The notes under the pieces: model-generated
Seen by the model: only the letters and a program-made list of their open reading frames with translations
What the model was told of the DNA's origin: nothing
The model's database searches: none
Translations under genes and position numbers: made by a program
Origin: Xiphias gladius
Taxonomy: Eukaryota > Chordata > Actinopteri > Istiophoriformes > Xiphiidae
Direction: 5' to 3'
NCBI RefSeq assembly: GCF_016859285.1
Contig: NC_053402.1
Location: 24,756,056-24,820,055, forward strand
Length of the DNA stretch: 64,000 nucleotides
Shown: piece by piece, positions 1-12,352 of the stretch
Position numbering within the stretch: position 1 is the stretch's first letter
Layout: the number at the start of each line of letters is the position of its first letter

Positions 1-82
1 GTCATGTGTTCTCCACACTCCGAGGAGGAAGAGCAGCTGACGACTCAGACGATTTGCTGATGTGATGAACATTGCGTGCACC

Positions 83-412
83 TCAGAGTTGTGCCTTCGT
101 CGACTCAAGAGGAAACCGTCTCTCTCCCAACATGCATCTCGCACCAAGAACTCGAAGTTCTGATGAGAGGCTTCTCATCAAACCCGATCCAAGTCTTTGA
201 GCCTCCTCCGCAGTAAGCTCACCTAAATTTGCATGGAGGCAAATCCCCCGTACAGAGTAGCACCATGCACCCAGGGCTGCTCCTCTAAAGCTTAAATGAA
301 ATTCAAATGTTGCTTTCCTGGGAAACTTCCCACTCAGATGCTGCTCAGCTACTTTCCTCCTTTCATCAGGTGTTAATGATTTATGCCTGATTTTTGATAG
401 ACTTGAGGTCAC
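83..412 (-). other. Unrecognised 109-codon open frame with protein-like composition
   Basis: On the minus strand a single open frame runs from an ATG at 412 to a TGA at 83. The product is mixed in composition and not low-complexity. It has a basic, charged N-terminal third (containing LTPDERRKVAEQHLSG) followed by alternating hydrophobic and charged stretches, as in a folded protein. I do not recognise the family. It may be a terminal exon of a gene whose other exons lie elsewhere, a processed fragment, or a chance frame. An internal AGGTGAGC in the frame could act as a splice donor. Nothing nearby supports a full gene model. Confidence 0.2.
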
Positions 413-589
413 TTTGTTCTCGGCATGCTGATAACTCTCTTAAGGTCAGATCTTTGAAGGAGAAGATTAGTCATCCAGAGCAGCTCGCTGTGAAACTTTC
501 AGATTCGAAACAAGAAAGCCACCAAACCATCAAGTTCTTACTGACCGATCTGCCCGTTGCTGTCTCAGTTCATTTTTGGTCTATAACCG

Positions 590-2200
590 TGTCACATACA
601 CAAACATTTTGTGTCCGAGGTCACGTCCTCAAATGTCGTTTAGTTAAAAAAAAAAAAAAAAAAAGAAAAACCTCAAAGATTTTCAGTTTATAACGTTATC
701 AACAAAGAGAAAAGCAGCAAATCCACACGCTGGAGAAACTGCAACCACAGAATGTCTTTGGCTCGACAGGATCAAAGATGGTTGCTGACTGATTTTCCTG
801 TCGATTGACCAACTGTTTGAGCTCTGATTTTTATTTATCATACAAAGCTGAGAATCTTCATAATCCTCATTTAAATGCAGCCCCTGTGGATCTTTTTGTA
901 CCTTCACTTTATCATACATTTATTTGTCACTTCAATGTTTTATTTGCTAAATGACTGGATAAGCGGCCACTTCACATTAACTGTTGGTTAGACATTATTT
1001 ATTATTAATTATTCTTCCTGTCATTTTATTTTTGTTGTCTTTAGAGCTGAAACGATTAGCTCGTTAATCGATCAGCTGACTGACAGAAAATTAAATCTAA
1101 ACTATTTCGGTATAATCGAATCATGGTTTAAAGGAAAAATTCCACACATTCTAATGGTTCCAGCGTCTTAAACGTCCGGATTTAACGCTGCTCGATGTCG
1201 AACATGAGAGCAGACCGAGTCCCTTTGGGTTTGGGACTGTCGGTCGGACGGAACGAGACATCGGAAGACGTCACCTCGGATTTCTTGAGGGTCACAGGAG
1301 CACCTTGGGAAATGATAACCGGTAATTTCCCTTTGCTTTCTGAACTTTTATAGATACACTGATTAGTCAAGAAAATAATTAACAGATTAAGTGCAAACGA
1401 AAGTAATAATTGGGCCCAGCTCTACCTCTGATTATTGTTTTTCCTGCTGTTTTCCTTGTACACTGATATTATTATTACGATCACATTCGTCGAAGGAGAA
1501 ATGAAACGTTCCCTTGGCAAGATTCAAAACAAGAGCGCCTCAAAAAAAAAAAAAAACAATCAAGCTGTTGTTTTTATTTTTAGTAGAAAGAATCGTTAAA
1601 TACTATTAGGATTAAACCTGTTTTCATTTAGTCAGCCCACGACTGGCTGAGTCGATTCACCTATAAAATGCCAGTAGAACCTCTGCAGACTCCGTGGCGA
1701 CGTCAACAGACGTCTTGTTGCCTCCAAACTCAGAGATATTCAGTTTAACACGATATAAAAGAGAAGAAAATCCTCACAGTAGAGAAGACTGCAACCAAGG
1801 AATTTGTTTTTGGCATTTTGGGTTATTGTTGCCAATTCATTTTCTGTCAATTTGAGCGATCAAATAATCAAGCTCTAAATATAAATGCTATTTCAAGCAG
1901 ACGATATGAATAAAAATTACTCGCGTGCATCCACTGTTCACACTGGCGTTGGTTGGACAACACAAGACATCTGACGACGTCACCTTGGACTCCGGGAAAC
2001 TGTGATGGACTTCTTTTTTTTTCTTTTTAACTATTTTATAACATTTTAAGACCCAAATATAAAAAACAATGATGACGGAAAGATGGAAATCTTGTGACCT
2101 GGTTAACTCTTGATGGACGAAGCTGCAACGTCAACGGCTGAAAATAACAGGTTTTATAAAAAGGTAAAGTCGTATACATCCCGCTGAGTCGGACGGATGT
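590..2200. repeat. Cluster of degenerate dispersed repeats (abundant teleost family)
   Basis: Several decayed copies of one repeat lie here. Shared words are gatattcagttta-type strings (near 680 and 1736), reference to 'aactgcaaccaaggaat' (near 1786) and its variant near 736, and ATCGATtaatc-like strings near 1058 and 1640. The same family recurs at 42840-43040, 49430-49780 and 52740-52990. I recognise the word set from many fish sequences but cannot assign a formal family name. No coding gene is visible in this stretch. Confidence 0.55.
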
Positions 2201-2390
2201 TGCAGATTTCATCACATCTTGACATCTGTTCACCTTACCAGTCTACAGAGAGACAACAAATGATTTTATTGAATTACTGCCCGGGGCCAATCACGACAGA
2301 CAGAGACAGACAATGACACTTGAGGAGAGAGGGGTCGCCCGGTGGCCTGGAACCTTGCCCCCTTTTAGGAAACACAACTCACTGATAAGA

Positions 2391-2391
<1 letters not shown>

Positions 2392-2458
<67 letters not shown>
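2392..2458. repeat. (AC)n dinucleotide microsatellite, about 33 units
   Basis: Uninterrupted AC/CA array. The Cys-Val and Thr-His open frames read through it on the two strands are artefacts. Confidence 0.98.
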
Positions 2459-2459
<1 letters not shown>

Positions 2460-2463
<4 letters not shown>

Positions 2464-3330
2464 CATTCCTCTGCTCCCCGAACTCACATTTGAACCGCAC
2501 GGGGACTCACGAGCAAGCACGAGTAAACAATAAGCCGCCGCTGCGGATAACGCCAACAGGACCCCGCTCAGAACTCCACTGGCAATTCGGTCAGTTTAAC
2601 GAGCCCCCGGCACCGAACGTCATTTTTTTGGTTTTTAACGGTCGAGGTGTGACACGCGTCAGACAAGTTAGCTCATTTAACAAAAAGCCTTTTATGACAA
2701 GACTCCATTCATAATTCTGTCAGTTTTATGTACCACGTTTTACAACAAACACGCGTTACTTTAAAACGGTTCTGATGTGACATTTACTGCGTCGGTTTAT
2801 CAGTGTGACAGCAAACGTTATATATCAATTTAAAAAACTGTCTAAAAGTGGATTTATGAGTTCTAGGAATTATTTACGGCGCTTATCCCGAATGACGGTT
2901 TAATGTGCATCGTCCTTGAAAGAACAACAGGCAGTACATGGAAAAAAGCTTCGAGTAATATTCACGTTGACACTTGTTTGATTGTTGTATGCTAACAATA
3001 CATAATTCATCGTGAGGAACAGTCTTTGGAGGAAAATGAAGACGTCTAATCGAAGCAACGCTAAATTCGCAATCTCTTGAATGGAGTTCGGCGTGAGGTT
3101 TTCAAGCTAATGGGAGGTACACGAGAGGGACACGTAACAAGAGTTAATCAATGCTTTACGTTGGTTTAATGAGATTATGGCAGAAAGGGAAAATAAAGTC
3201 GCTTCGTTTTATTTGTCCGTCTGACGACTCGCCGACGAGCTACCTCGAGCTGAACCCGTTACCGCGGACGAACGGCCGTTGTTAGCCCGTTGTTAGCCCG
3301 TTAGCCCGTCGGTAGCCCGTTGTCTGTTGA
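2460..3330. other. Intergenic, nothing recognised
   Basis: AT-moderate sequence with no convincing exon, RNA gene or named repeat. A short tandem of the word gttagcccgtt lies at about 3279-3322. Confidence 0.5.
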
Positions 3331-3334
3331 TGTT

Positions 3335-3605
3335 TACCTGGGAGGATGAGTCAGGGCTGACGCTTCTTTCTTCTTTCTCCCGACCTTTCCTTCGTCACAC
3401 GCCGCCGCGGCCGCTATTCGGGACCCATGCCGGCGGTTCACGGTAAAATAAAAAAAAAAAAAAGAGAGAGAGAAGAACGTTTCCCCGTCGACACCGTCCG
3501 CCCGGTTTACATTTAACAAGACTGTTTGCTGCGGAGCGCTTCAGGAACGACTCTTCTTCGCCGCCGCCATGACGGACCAAACTTCCGCTCCGCAGCTCAC
3601 ATGAC
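3335..3605. promoter_or_regulatory. GC-rich promoter-like patch without an assigned gene
   Basis: A CpG-rich stretch contains acttccgct (ETS/GABP-like) beside CATGGCGGCGG (YY1-like when read on the minus strand, near 3562-3572). These features are common at housekeeping promoters. The minus-strand ATG there opens only nine codons before a stop, and the plus-strand ATG in a GCCGCCATG context opens eleven. A spliced first exon is possible on either strand, but I find no partner exons. An A-run and GA-run interrupt the patch near 3447-3474. Confidence 0.3.
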
Positions 3606-4840
3606 TTAACTATCTGAAGGTCACATGACAGCGTCTATCGATGAAACTGATCGGTGGATGTTTGCCGATCGGTCCTGAGGTGCTTCGTGTTTTCCTCTGT
3701 TTTCTATTACAACCGGCTCCTTAAGCTTCTTTTATTCCTGTTTTTTTTTAACCTATTACTATAATGTTTATTTTCTCCAGTTGTGTTTGTTGGTTTTACT
3801 GGTTCCTTTCCTAGTTTAAATAAAACTTCAACACTACATTTCACAGGTTTCTGTTGTATTTTCTGCTCCTTGACGTCTACAGCCCAGACCCCCACGTATT
3901 CGGACGGTTACACGTTTTTCTTCTTCTTCGGGCTCTGAGCTTCAGCTCATTCGATCCGGAACAAACGAACCGATACTACATCCGAGTGTCCGGTCTCGGC
4001 TTCAATGCGACCAGGTTTACGTCGGTGCGCAAGGGTTCAGAAGGGTTTGGACACTCGCGGCCACTAAATGTTTTCCTGAGCAGCCGCGTCCTCGTTTCGG
4101 TCAGAAGTTCCCGCGCGGCTCAGAGCTGACCGAGAGCTGCGGGTTGTCCGTCAACAGGGGGGGGGACAGGTGTCCTCACCGACGATCGAGAGAGGCCTTC
4201 GGGACCCGAACCTCCGAGGATTCACCACGAGGTGCAAACTCCCGGTAAACCTCGCGAACAGGAAAAAAAAAAAAGAAAAGCCAGGCTGCATTTCACAAAA
4301 ACACACGGAGGAGCTGCAGCTCAGAGCCTGAAGAACAAGAAGACACTTCGGGTCTGGACTGTGTCGGACAGCTGTAGTTAGTTTAGATTGAAATGTTAGA
4401 CCGAAACATAAAATCAGCTTTTCAAATGGGACGCGCTGCTGCAGATTACACCACACAACTGTCCGTGGTAGAGAGTTTAAAATGAGCTCCACCTGATCAG
4501 TCAGAATTATCCCATAATAGAAACGAAGGTACCCTGGGGAATGACCCCTGTGCTCAGATCAGAGCTGGTCAGCCTCATCATACTGAGACCGGCCAGTCCG
4601 CTGCTCTGGAAGAAAGTGGAGTTTGTCGGTGCGATCTGGGGGAAAGGCCGGAAAACTACCATCGTTTTGCTCTTTACTGCCCTTTGCGCTGTCCATTTTA
4701 AGATCTTCTGCCTGACGACGTGAACGACTCGTGACAGAAACGTCTGTGAAAAACAACTGATTCAGTGGCTGAACTCTGCCAAGAGTAAAGGATCCGAGCT
4801 CCCAGAGGCTGGAACATTACCTCAGTCTTCTTACAGAGCT
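3606..4840. other. Intergenic, no gene recognised
   Basis: Contains A-runs and a short G-run near 4157. I find no exon with supporting splice sites. It lies beyond the 3' end of nfatc2ip. Confidence 0.5.
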
Positions 4841-4848
4841 GCATCGAT

Positions 4849-4854
4849 TTTATT
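4849..4854 (-). terminator. Polyadenylation signal of nfatc2ip (AATAAA, minus strand)
   Basis: TTTATT on the plus strand reads AATAAA in the transcript sense, about 290 bases downstream of the nfatc2ip stop codon. Predicted cleavage is 10-30 bases further left. The distance gives an ordinary 3' UTR. Confidence 0.55.
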
Positions 4855-5144
4855 CATAATTTCATTTACAATAGAAAAGAGCATTAAAAAGTGCCAGGCT
4901 GAAGCTATTGTACAGTCAAGTTTACAATCGTACAGTGATTTATACTCTTGTATGTGTCGCCGGTTGTCCTTTTCATTTTATTTTGAATAGTCTCTACAAA
5001 TATAGTCCCACTTCAATCTGAACTGTTGTATCTTTGTATTTTCAACATTTACAATAAAGTGATTTTTACAAATAAAGTAAGCGAACGACCGAAACATTTG
5101 TTTTACAAATAATAGGTAAAAAGGTGTGAAATGAATGTAAAGGC

Positions 5145-6659
5145 TTAAATCCAGACTTCGATGATGTCTCCGTCCTCCATGTCCAGCTGAGCCGGCGTCT
5201 GGCTGTGCGTCACCTTGGAGCCGTCGAAGTGGAAGCGGACCTTTCTCTGAGCGCCGGGAGACATCCTGGACAGATACTGGGAGAAGACGGAGCCCAGTGG
5301 CGCGTCCTGAAACAAACAGACGACACGTCAGGTTTGCGTCCTGCCGCGAAAACAAAGCCCAAGCCGAGGACGGAGAGAGGAAGAGGAGGCGCTACGAACT
5401 CTGTGCAGAGAAAACTCCTGAGAAGCGTCTCGGTCTTTGCTCTGCAGTCGAACGGTGATGAAGCTGCCGCCGCCGCCGCCCGCTGCTCCGCTTTTATCCT
5501 CGGCTGCCATGACGACACACTCTGCACAGCAAAACGGAAAAACAAAGGTTTGGGTTATTTACTTGAATCCTCTGCAGCCTCAGCTCTCTTTAGTCTTTCA
5601 GTTCTATGCTGAACGCTGCTCTTCTAACACCTGGAACCTACAGCGTCACCGTTTACACCCAGTTCTGCCTCTGACGTGCGGGATGGGTGCCCGAGGAGAG
5701 ACGGAGCCTTTCAGTACAACATCTTATAACAGCTATTATACTCAATAATATTTTATCACTTTATCTTAAATGTAACTTCACTCGACTCCGCTCAGCGTCT
5801 GGTTGGTGTCTGAAAAGGAATCCCTGTTTTCACCATATTGACGTGGAACGCTGGAATGTCCCTTATCCTTTATTTTCCCTGCGAGATTCTAACATTATCA
5901 GGCTACTGTTTATCTGACTGCTCCGCATCAGAAAGCCTCCGGAGCAGCTGGTGTTAATATGAGACCAGAACTGTCCTGACCTTGTTTTATGATCCAATAT
6001 TTATCTGAATCACGTTTTAGACTCTTCTCTCCCCTTCATTTCACAACTTGACAGTGCACACTTTTAGGCCTGCACTTTTAAAACTAGTGAAGCAGTTCAG
6101 ATGTTTCACAGCTGAAAATTAAATATTGATTAGTGATTAATAGTCTGGTGTCCTACAGTCTTTCTATGATCTCTACAGAGGGTCAGTGTGAATCTGTTGA
6201 GTTTAGACAGACACTCGTTAACCTCTGCCCGAGCCAAGTAGTGAAGATTTCAGTCAAGAGCAGTGGTTTGGAGGAGTCGCTGACGTCGTTCCAGGAGCAA
6301 ACATCTGGATTTATAGCCGATAACTGTTAAATCAAAATGGCTGAACGGTGTAGGTGACTCTTTATCATTACAGACCTTCCTCGGGACGCGGCCGCACATT
6401 CAGTTCCATCTGTAACACTACGATGCGTCTAACCTGTCAACTCATGTCTGACTCTTAGACGGGGATGTGAGCAAATGAGCCGCAGCGTTGAGAAACAAAC
6501 GGCAGCCAGCAGAGTGTCCCACCAGATACCGGGGTCTCCAATCAGTGTCAGCCGTTCAGAGCAGGGGGGTTTGTATTTTTACAATCTGATGCTGTCATTG
6601 TACGGGAGAGATGCTTTCTGAAAGTAGAGAGGGTTCCTGAAATCGCTTTAAAAAAAACT

Positions 6660-6691
<32 letters not shown>

Positions 6692-9600
6692 CTCTTCTTC
6701 TTCCTCCTCCTCTTCTTCCTCCTCCTCCTCGGTGTCCCGGCTCACCGGAGCTCTCCCATCTTCTGTTTCAGTACCTGATAAAACTGCTCATGATCATCCA
6801 TAATACTTTGCTGACCTCTGGTGGTGTAACAATAAACTGCACCCGTGATGAGTACTGGGCCCAGTCAAGTCACTGGGATTCTGTCCAGAGGTTTTTCTTT
6901 TTTTTTAATTTTTTAAGAAATTAGACATCACACCAGCTCACCTTTAGGAGCCTGTTACGAAGATGGGACTAATCTCTGTTTCCAAAACCAAAAGACCTAA
7001 TATTTAACACCAGGCTATTGATGATATTGCATTGTCTTAATTAAGCTTAATGAAGACATTTAAGAAGATTCAAAAAGGACAAACGTTCTCTGGTTCCAGC
7101 TTCTCTATCAGAGTTCACGAGCTCTTCAAATTCACTGCATCCATTGTCTGTTTACTGAATCGAGCTCTTAGCGTAGCTCCTCCACAAACTGCTTGTAACA
7201 GAGTTTTCTGTCATAAACCGAACGTCACGGCGACGCTGAGCTTTTCTGATTCAGCGTCAGAACAATTGCTTCATAAAGCTTCTTAGAAAGGCCCGACGGC
7301 GGCGGGGGGCGAGTGACCAACCTATGATGTCTGCGATGCCGAGGCCGAGCTCACCGACGGTGGAGTCTGCCGGCAGCTCGACTTCCTCCCTCAACAACAG
7401 GAGGCGTGGGGGCGGGACGTTAAGGGTGACGGACAGCTGGGCCAGCACGTCCCTCAAAGGCGTCGACTGGAAGCAGACAAACGCAAACGTTAGCCTGTGC
7501 GGCGACGCGCATCTTCGCGTTTTTACCATTATTTGGGAGCATTTTTTGGGTGGAGTCTCTGCGTACGTACAGACAGCACGGGGATCTTGTGGACGTCCGT
7601 TCGGCAGCGGACCTTGAGGGGGATCTCCCGGACCGAGGAGCTGTACGGCGAACTCTGCGTGCCCCAGTTCGGGGTCATTATGATGACATCGTCGTCTTGC
7701 TCCTCCTCAATCGTTGGAGACGGGGGGCCTCGGCGGCGCCTGGACCTGGTCCTGACCTGATGCTCCGGAGACAGGAGGGAGTTCACCGCCCGGAGCCTCC
7801 TGTCGATCTCGCTGAGGGAGAAAACACACACACGAACGGTTCTGAGTCTGAAATACAAACACCTTTAATCCTTTTGTCCCTCTCTTTACTCCCTTTCCTC
7901 TTTAAATAAAGGTTCAGCTGCTTCCAGTTCTTACTTAGCAGCTGCTTTTCTGTGTGGACCACATGGCCTTTGTTGACCCTCTTCAGAAATCAGACCAAGA
8001 CTAAATAATAATTTAAAAAAACAGCACTAAAATAGAAATTTAAATTGTAAAATGTTACGCTGTGTCGCTCTTGTTCTTTTTGTCTCATTCATTATTATAA
8101 CTATTGTTCAGTTATTTATTATTTTCTTTTATTTCTCATTCAACATCATTTCTGTTGTTATCTTTATCACAATTTTATTAACTGTCATTATTTGATGTTT
8201 TTCCCTTATTTTAATTTTTGTCTTCTTTTATCATCCATCGCATTAATTCTGCCACATAAATAAATGACAGTCTCGACGTCCTCATTTGAGACAAAACAAT
8301 GAAGTGGACTAAGAATCCAGACTCACTCGAGCTTCTTTTTAACCTGTCTGGACTGTTTCTGGACCGGACTCTCAGGAGGTGGAGATGGGCAGCGAACGGC
8401 TTCTCTGAAATAAAGACAGAAGGGGGAAAACAAGGGGAACAAATTTATGATAAAATAATCGTAACAACTTTTGCGTTTGACAAGTCATCAAATCAGGTCT
8501 GGGTGGAGAAGGACGCGTATAAAATTTAAGCTGGAAAAGATCTGTGCAGGTGACGTGAAAGAATTCATTATTCCCGTTATGAAGGTGATTTTTCCAACCC
8601 GCTTTCTGACGATGCTCATTTTGGATTTGAGAGGCTTTCTGCTGTGGAATGAACCGGCTCCCTGGACCTTAACCCGAGCTTCACTACTTACAGCTCGTTG
8701 TGTTGTGCTCGGTCCTCCACGCGCTCCGCATCGTCCTCCTCGGAGTCACTGAGGGTGACGACGGCTGCTGCCGTTCCTCGAGACGAGAACCGAGACAACA
8801 AACTGTCGTCCGCCACCTCATCTGGCCACAGACAGAAACAGTCACCCTCACAGCGAGAAAATCACCTGCCACTGGGACACAACATCGTGAGAAATTCAGT
8901 TTTTACCTGTTTCTTCCTTCTCTGTAAACACGGGAGCCATCGGCTTCAGTTGCAGACTGCTGCTCACCTGAAAATAAAAAACACTCAGGGGCCAGAGAAT
9001 GCATATTGTCGGAAAAGCTTCTCTCGGCTGAGCGCCGGTTCTTTACCTGGTTCGAGTAGACCGGCACCGGGACGATGGCTGACGGGTCGAGGATGCGTCG
9101 GCGTTTGGGCGGCGGCTTCACAGCCTGCACCTCCCCGTCAGATACCTTGGAGGCACAGAGACAAAGCTGTGTTGAGCCTCTCAAAGAGAGGTGGGTGTAC
9201 CCCACTGTGTTGAGAGACAATGTCGGTTGGCATAACGGCACGGGGTCAGTGGGAGGTTCCTTCTTTATTATTATGAAAATTAGGAAAAATGATTAAATCC
9301 TTTTAAATGATAATAATTATCATTATTATTATCTGAAACAAAAACACACATGATGGCTGGGTTGCCATAAATTTGTTGAGACCCAAAGCGGAAGAAACCT
9401 ATCTCTTTGCTGACCAGTTGACCTTTCCTCTAGCGCCACCATCAGGCCTCTTCATTTCCGTCTCGCCTTGTTTTCCATTCCCACTTTTACAGCTGCTTAT
9501 TCTCTAGTTGGCCTCTGAGAAAATCTGCTGCTGGTTTTATTCTTCTGTCTGTCATGTCATTCTGTACATGATAATGTCCATTTGTTTCAATTGAAGATGT

Positions 9601-10319
9601 TAATGTATATTTGAGTCATATTTATTTTAAGTTATTTTAAAGTTGCTCACTTTGCCGATAAGATAACATTTTAAACGGCCTTCAGCACGTTTGTTACAGA
9701 GGGTGTCAGTCCCGCAGCAGGACGTCGCCCGCATGTCTGCACCAGTGTCAGGTTTTCAGGGTTGTCGTGGTCTGTGGAGCCGGGGTGGAGCCCCGGTGGA
9801 GCTGCGGTGGAGCTGGGGTGCAGCTGGGGTGGAGCTGGGGTGCTGGGCCCCGATGTGATACCCCTCCATGGGGCGAGAACCGCTTTTTAACGTGGCTCTG
9901 CGCCGTTCCTCTAACGCGCTCACGTGCAATCACACAGCGGAGTGTCGTGATTTGACCGCGCGGTTAAACCCCCAAGTTTGACGGTCACTGTCGTTTATCA
10001 CCAGAAACTGGAAATGAAACCAAACGCAGCGCCGGGCGACACTGGGGCCACTCCCGGCTTTTATTTTGAAGAACTCACGTTGAATCACTTTGAACGGAGC
10101 TAACCTCCGACTGCACCGATGCTAACGGACAGTTCGTCTCCGCCGTCGGTAGTTTCGTCGGTCTCCGTGGCTTCGCCGCTGAACTGTTCACGTTTCGCCG
10201 GCGGTTCGCGTAACTAGAACCCCGCTACACTCCTAATATTTGACACCGGCCACCGACTTAGTGAGTTTCTTTACCGATAAAAACCAGCTGGTCCGTCAAA
10301 CACTCACCGACTCGGCCAT
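5145..10319 (-). CDS. nfatc2ip: NFATC2-interacting protein (NIP45-like, tandem SUMO-like domains), complete, 9 coding exons
   Basis: Coding exons: 10319-10308, 9145-9047, 8967-8907, 8821-8692, 8404-8327, 7811-7571, 7466-7322, 5521-5400, 5306-5145. They sum to 1,050 bases with consistent phases, giving 349 aa (human about 419). Two C-terminal ubiquitin/SUMO-like folds are visible: residues about 190-260, ending ADIIECVV across the exon 7/8 junction, and residues 276-349, starting FITVRLQSKD and ending DIIEVWI. A Gly5 linker at 270-274 comes from a GCC run. Two stretches look like SUMO-interacting motifs: VVTLSDSEEDD (78-88) and DDDVIIM (166-172). A basic cluster lies at 147-154. In mammals the protein binds NFATC2 and the SUMO E2 UBC9, and belongs to the Rad60/Esc2 family of SUMO-pathway and genome-stability factors. 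The start is MAES, with a donor directly after codon 4. Identity is secure. Individual small exons could have alternative edges. Confidence 0.93.
6659..6731. repeat. CCT/CTT polypyrimidine tract in intron 7 of nfatc2ip
   Basis: An impure CCT/CTT array. In the sense of the minus-strand gene it is a purine GAG/GAA tract. The poly-Glu frame it produces is intronic and not coding. Confidence 0.95.
9774..9839. repeat. 11-bp minisatellite, six units (GTGGAGCTGGG-type)
   Basis: Six consecutive 11-mers of the form GTGGAGCNNNG differ by one to three bases. The array lies in intron 1 of nfatc2ip. Confidence 0.85.
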
Positions 10320-10420
10320 GACTGCTCCGCTTCCGCGCGGCGCTGCTGCCTTCACGGCCCGTGGGACATCACGGCCCGGGTGGCGGGTTTTTCCCCGGTG
10401 CGGGAAGTGCCCGGATCCCT
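10320..10420 (-). promoter_or_regulatory. CpG-rich promoter/5' UTR region of nfatc2ip
   Basis: GC- and CpG-rich sequence immediately upstream of the nfatc2ip start codon, with no TATA box. This fits a housekeeping promoter. The transcription start cannot be fixed from sequence alone. CpG density continues through exon 1 into the start of intron 1. Confidence 0.45.
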
Positions 10421-10424
10421 CACT

Positions 10425-10690
10425 TCGGTAAAAGTACTATCGTCACACGGTTAAAAAAAAAAAAAAAAAAATACCCCATTACGAGTAAAAGTCGTGTCTT
10501 CAAAATGCCACTGAAGTAGAAATATGTGAGCATAACCGGGACATTGTACTTGAAGTATCGAAAATAAAGTACTCGCCGCAGTAGAACGGCCCCTTTGCCT
10601 GCTACACTGCTGTTTGTGAAGTTAATATCGAGGATTGTTACACAGCATTTCACTGCTGTAGCGGCTCAAAGTTGCTTCATGCGAGGCTTC
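10425..10690. repeat. Dispersed repeat (family of 'aagtaaaagt...gtacttgaagta' words)
   Basis: Short words such as agtaaaagt, tacttgaagta and aaagtactcgccgcagta are shared with 30635-30780, 44950-45120, 46160-46480 and 52495-52650. This is a very common teleost short repeat of uncertain formal name. An A-run at 10451-10469 interrupts it. Confidence 0.5.
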
Positions 10691-12352
10691 AACTAGTGAT
10701 TATTTTTTATAATTGATTATAGTCGGGTCCACTCCCGTTCCGGTCATCTCAACAGAAACGGGTTTTAAATGCACGTTAAATGTATATTAATACCCGTGTT
10801 ATCGCCGTTACCAACATGTCAGTGCATTATTAATAAATTGTTTTATATCATAAACTGTATCAGGATATTCTTTTATCTTATGTCGCAAATCAACGTATTA
10901 CAATTGCATTCTGCGCATTATGTTGATTGCACATTAAACATTGATATATTGTTATAGATTATTTATACTGTGATTATTACTCGTGCTTGAACTTCCTCAT
11001 ACGTCCCAGAGCCCGACTGATATTGGTCGATCACGGGTGTATCAGTATTGATGATACTGGCACATTAAAAAAACAAAATTGCAGTACAGGAATGTCAAAG
11101 ATATGTTCGAGGTCACTTAGAAACTGTTTTCCTTATTGAAAATATTTTGTACGTTATGTTTTTAAAAAAATCGACGTATATTGTCAAGTTTTTAACCTCG
11201 AAATAGGTAGAAAAAAAATCCTGTAGCAGCCAGACTATGGTCAAATAAAACTCCCCGTTTCTACATCACCAGGACCCTAAAGAGTCGCTGTTCCACGTCA
11301 AACACAGGCCCCTCTGGTTAGCGCTTGGACATTAGTGTGTTTAACGTGGGTGTGTTGTGTGTGTTCCCCCGGACAGTAAAAACACAGAGCAAGGAAACAC
11401 GAACACAATTTCTTCTCTCAGGTCTTTAAGTTTCTGCTACACACAACAATCATTAACACTTGGCTTGGAAAAAAATATATACACTCTAGGCCCTAAAATT
11501 GGGCTTTTTCAAGTCAGAGACACCAAACAGATCCACTGCAACAGCATCTGGATATTTACAGTGATTTTTGTTCTTCTACTGGCGACTAGACGCTACAAGA
11601 GAATGCTCCGAGTCGGTGGGACAGACGTCCGACTTCCCTGTTGGAGGACACGATCAGCTGTTGTGTCCCAGCTCCATACTGCATGCTAAGTATATACACT
11701 GATCTGTAGAGTGAGCTGAAAAGAAATGAAAATACTAAACCGATTCGTGGTAACAGGAAATGATTTCATGTAAAACGCCGCTGCCAATTTAAATGTTTTT
11801 CTGGGAGTGTAACACTTATTTTTGGTTTTCTGACGTTTCTCCAACCACCGCCGATTCATGTGGATCTGCATTTCACTGTGGGCCGACAGCAGACGACAAC
11901 ATCAGGGGCGCTTTGTTTTGTCACGTTTCCGGTGTGAACACACTGCAGACCCAGAACCTGCTCAGAATTACGATGCAGTGCGGATCTGGGACACAGCTAA
12001 TGTGTGTCCCCGTGAGACGTTCAGGTCTCCGTGGCTCATTTCACTCCTTCTGTGTGTCTGGTGGTGATTTGGGCAAATACAGTCTCATATACAGGATGTT
12101 ACATTTTTTTTTCTCTTTTTAAAAAAAAATCTGTTCAGGCCTGTTTTTGCTTGATTGACTAAATACCTTCCACCCCAGCTCCAAGCCACTTTTTCAAATT
12201 TGGATTTTTCACTTTTCCGAATCTCGCTCTATTCCTGAACAGCTTTTCACATAAAAGTTGAAATCAGAGCCATTTCAAAATATAACCATGCTCCCAGACA
12301 GGCTTCATCTCTGTCTTCCGGTGTAAGTCTGGCCCTCAGATCTCGGCCTCCG
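10691..12352. other. Intergenic and sgf29 3' UTR, no other gene recognised
   Basis: AT-rich sequence. The right part must include the sgf29 3' UTR, but I find no unambiguous AATAAA on the minus strand close to the stop codon, so its end is not placed. No other exon is recognised. Confidence 0.5.

Noticed and set aside
2291..2556. Cys-Val and Thr-His repeat frames here and at the other CA/GT arrays
   Set aside because: Direct readings of dinucleotide microsatellites.
4978..5355. 125-codon minus-strand frame over the last nfatc2ip exon
   Set aside because: Wrong frame. The SUMO-like frame of the same exon joins exon 8 in phase and ends at 5145.
6548..6745. Minus-strand poly-Glu frame
   Set aside because: Lies within an intron of nfatc2ip and reads a CCT/CTT microsatellite.
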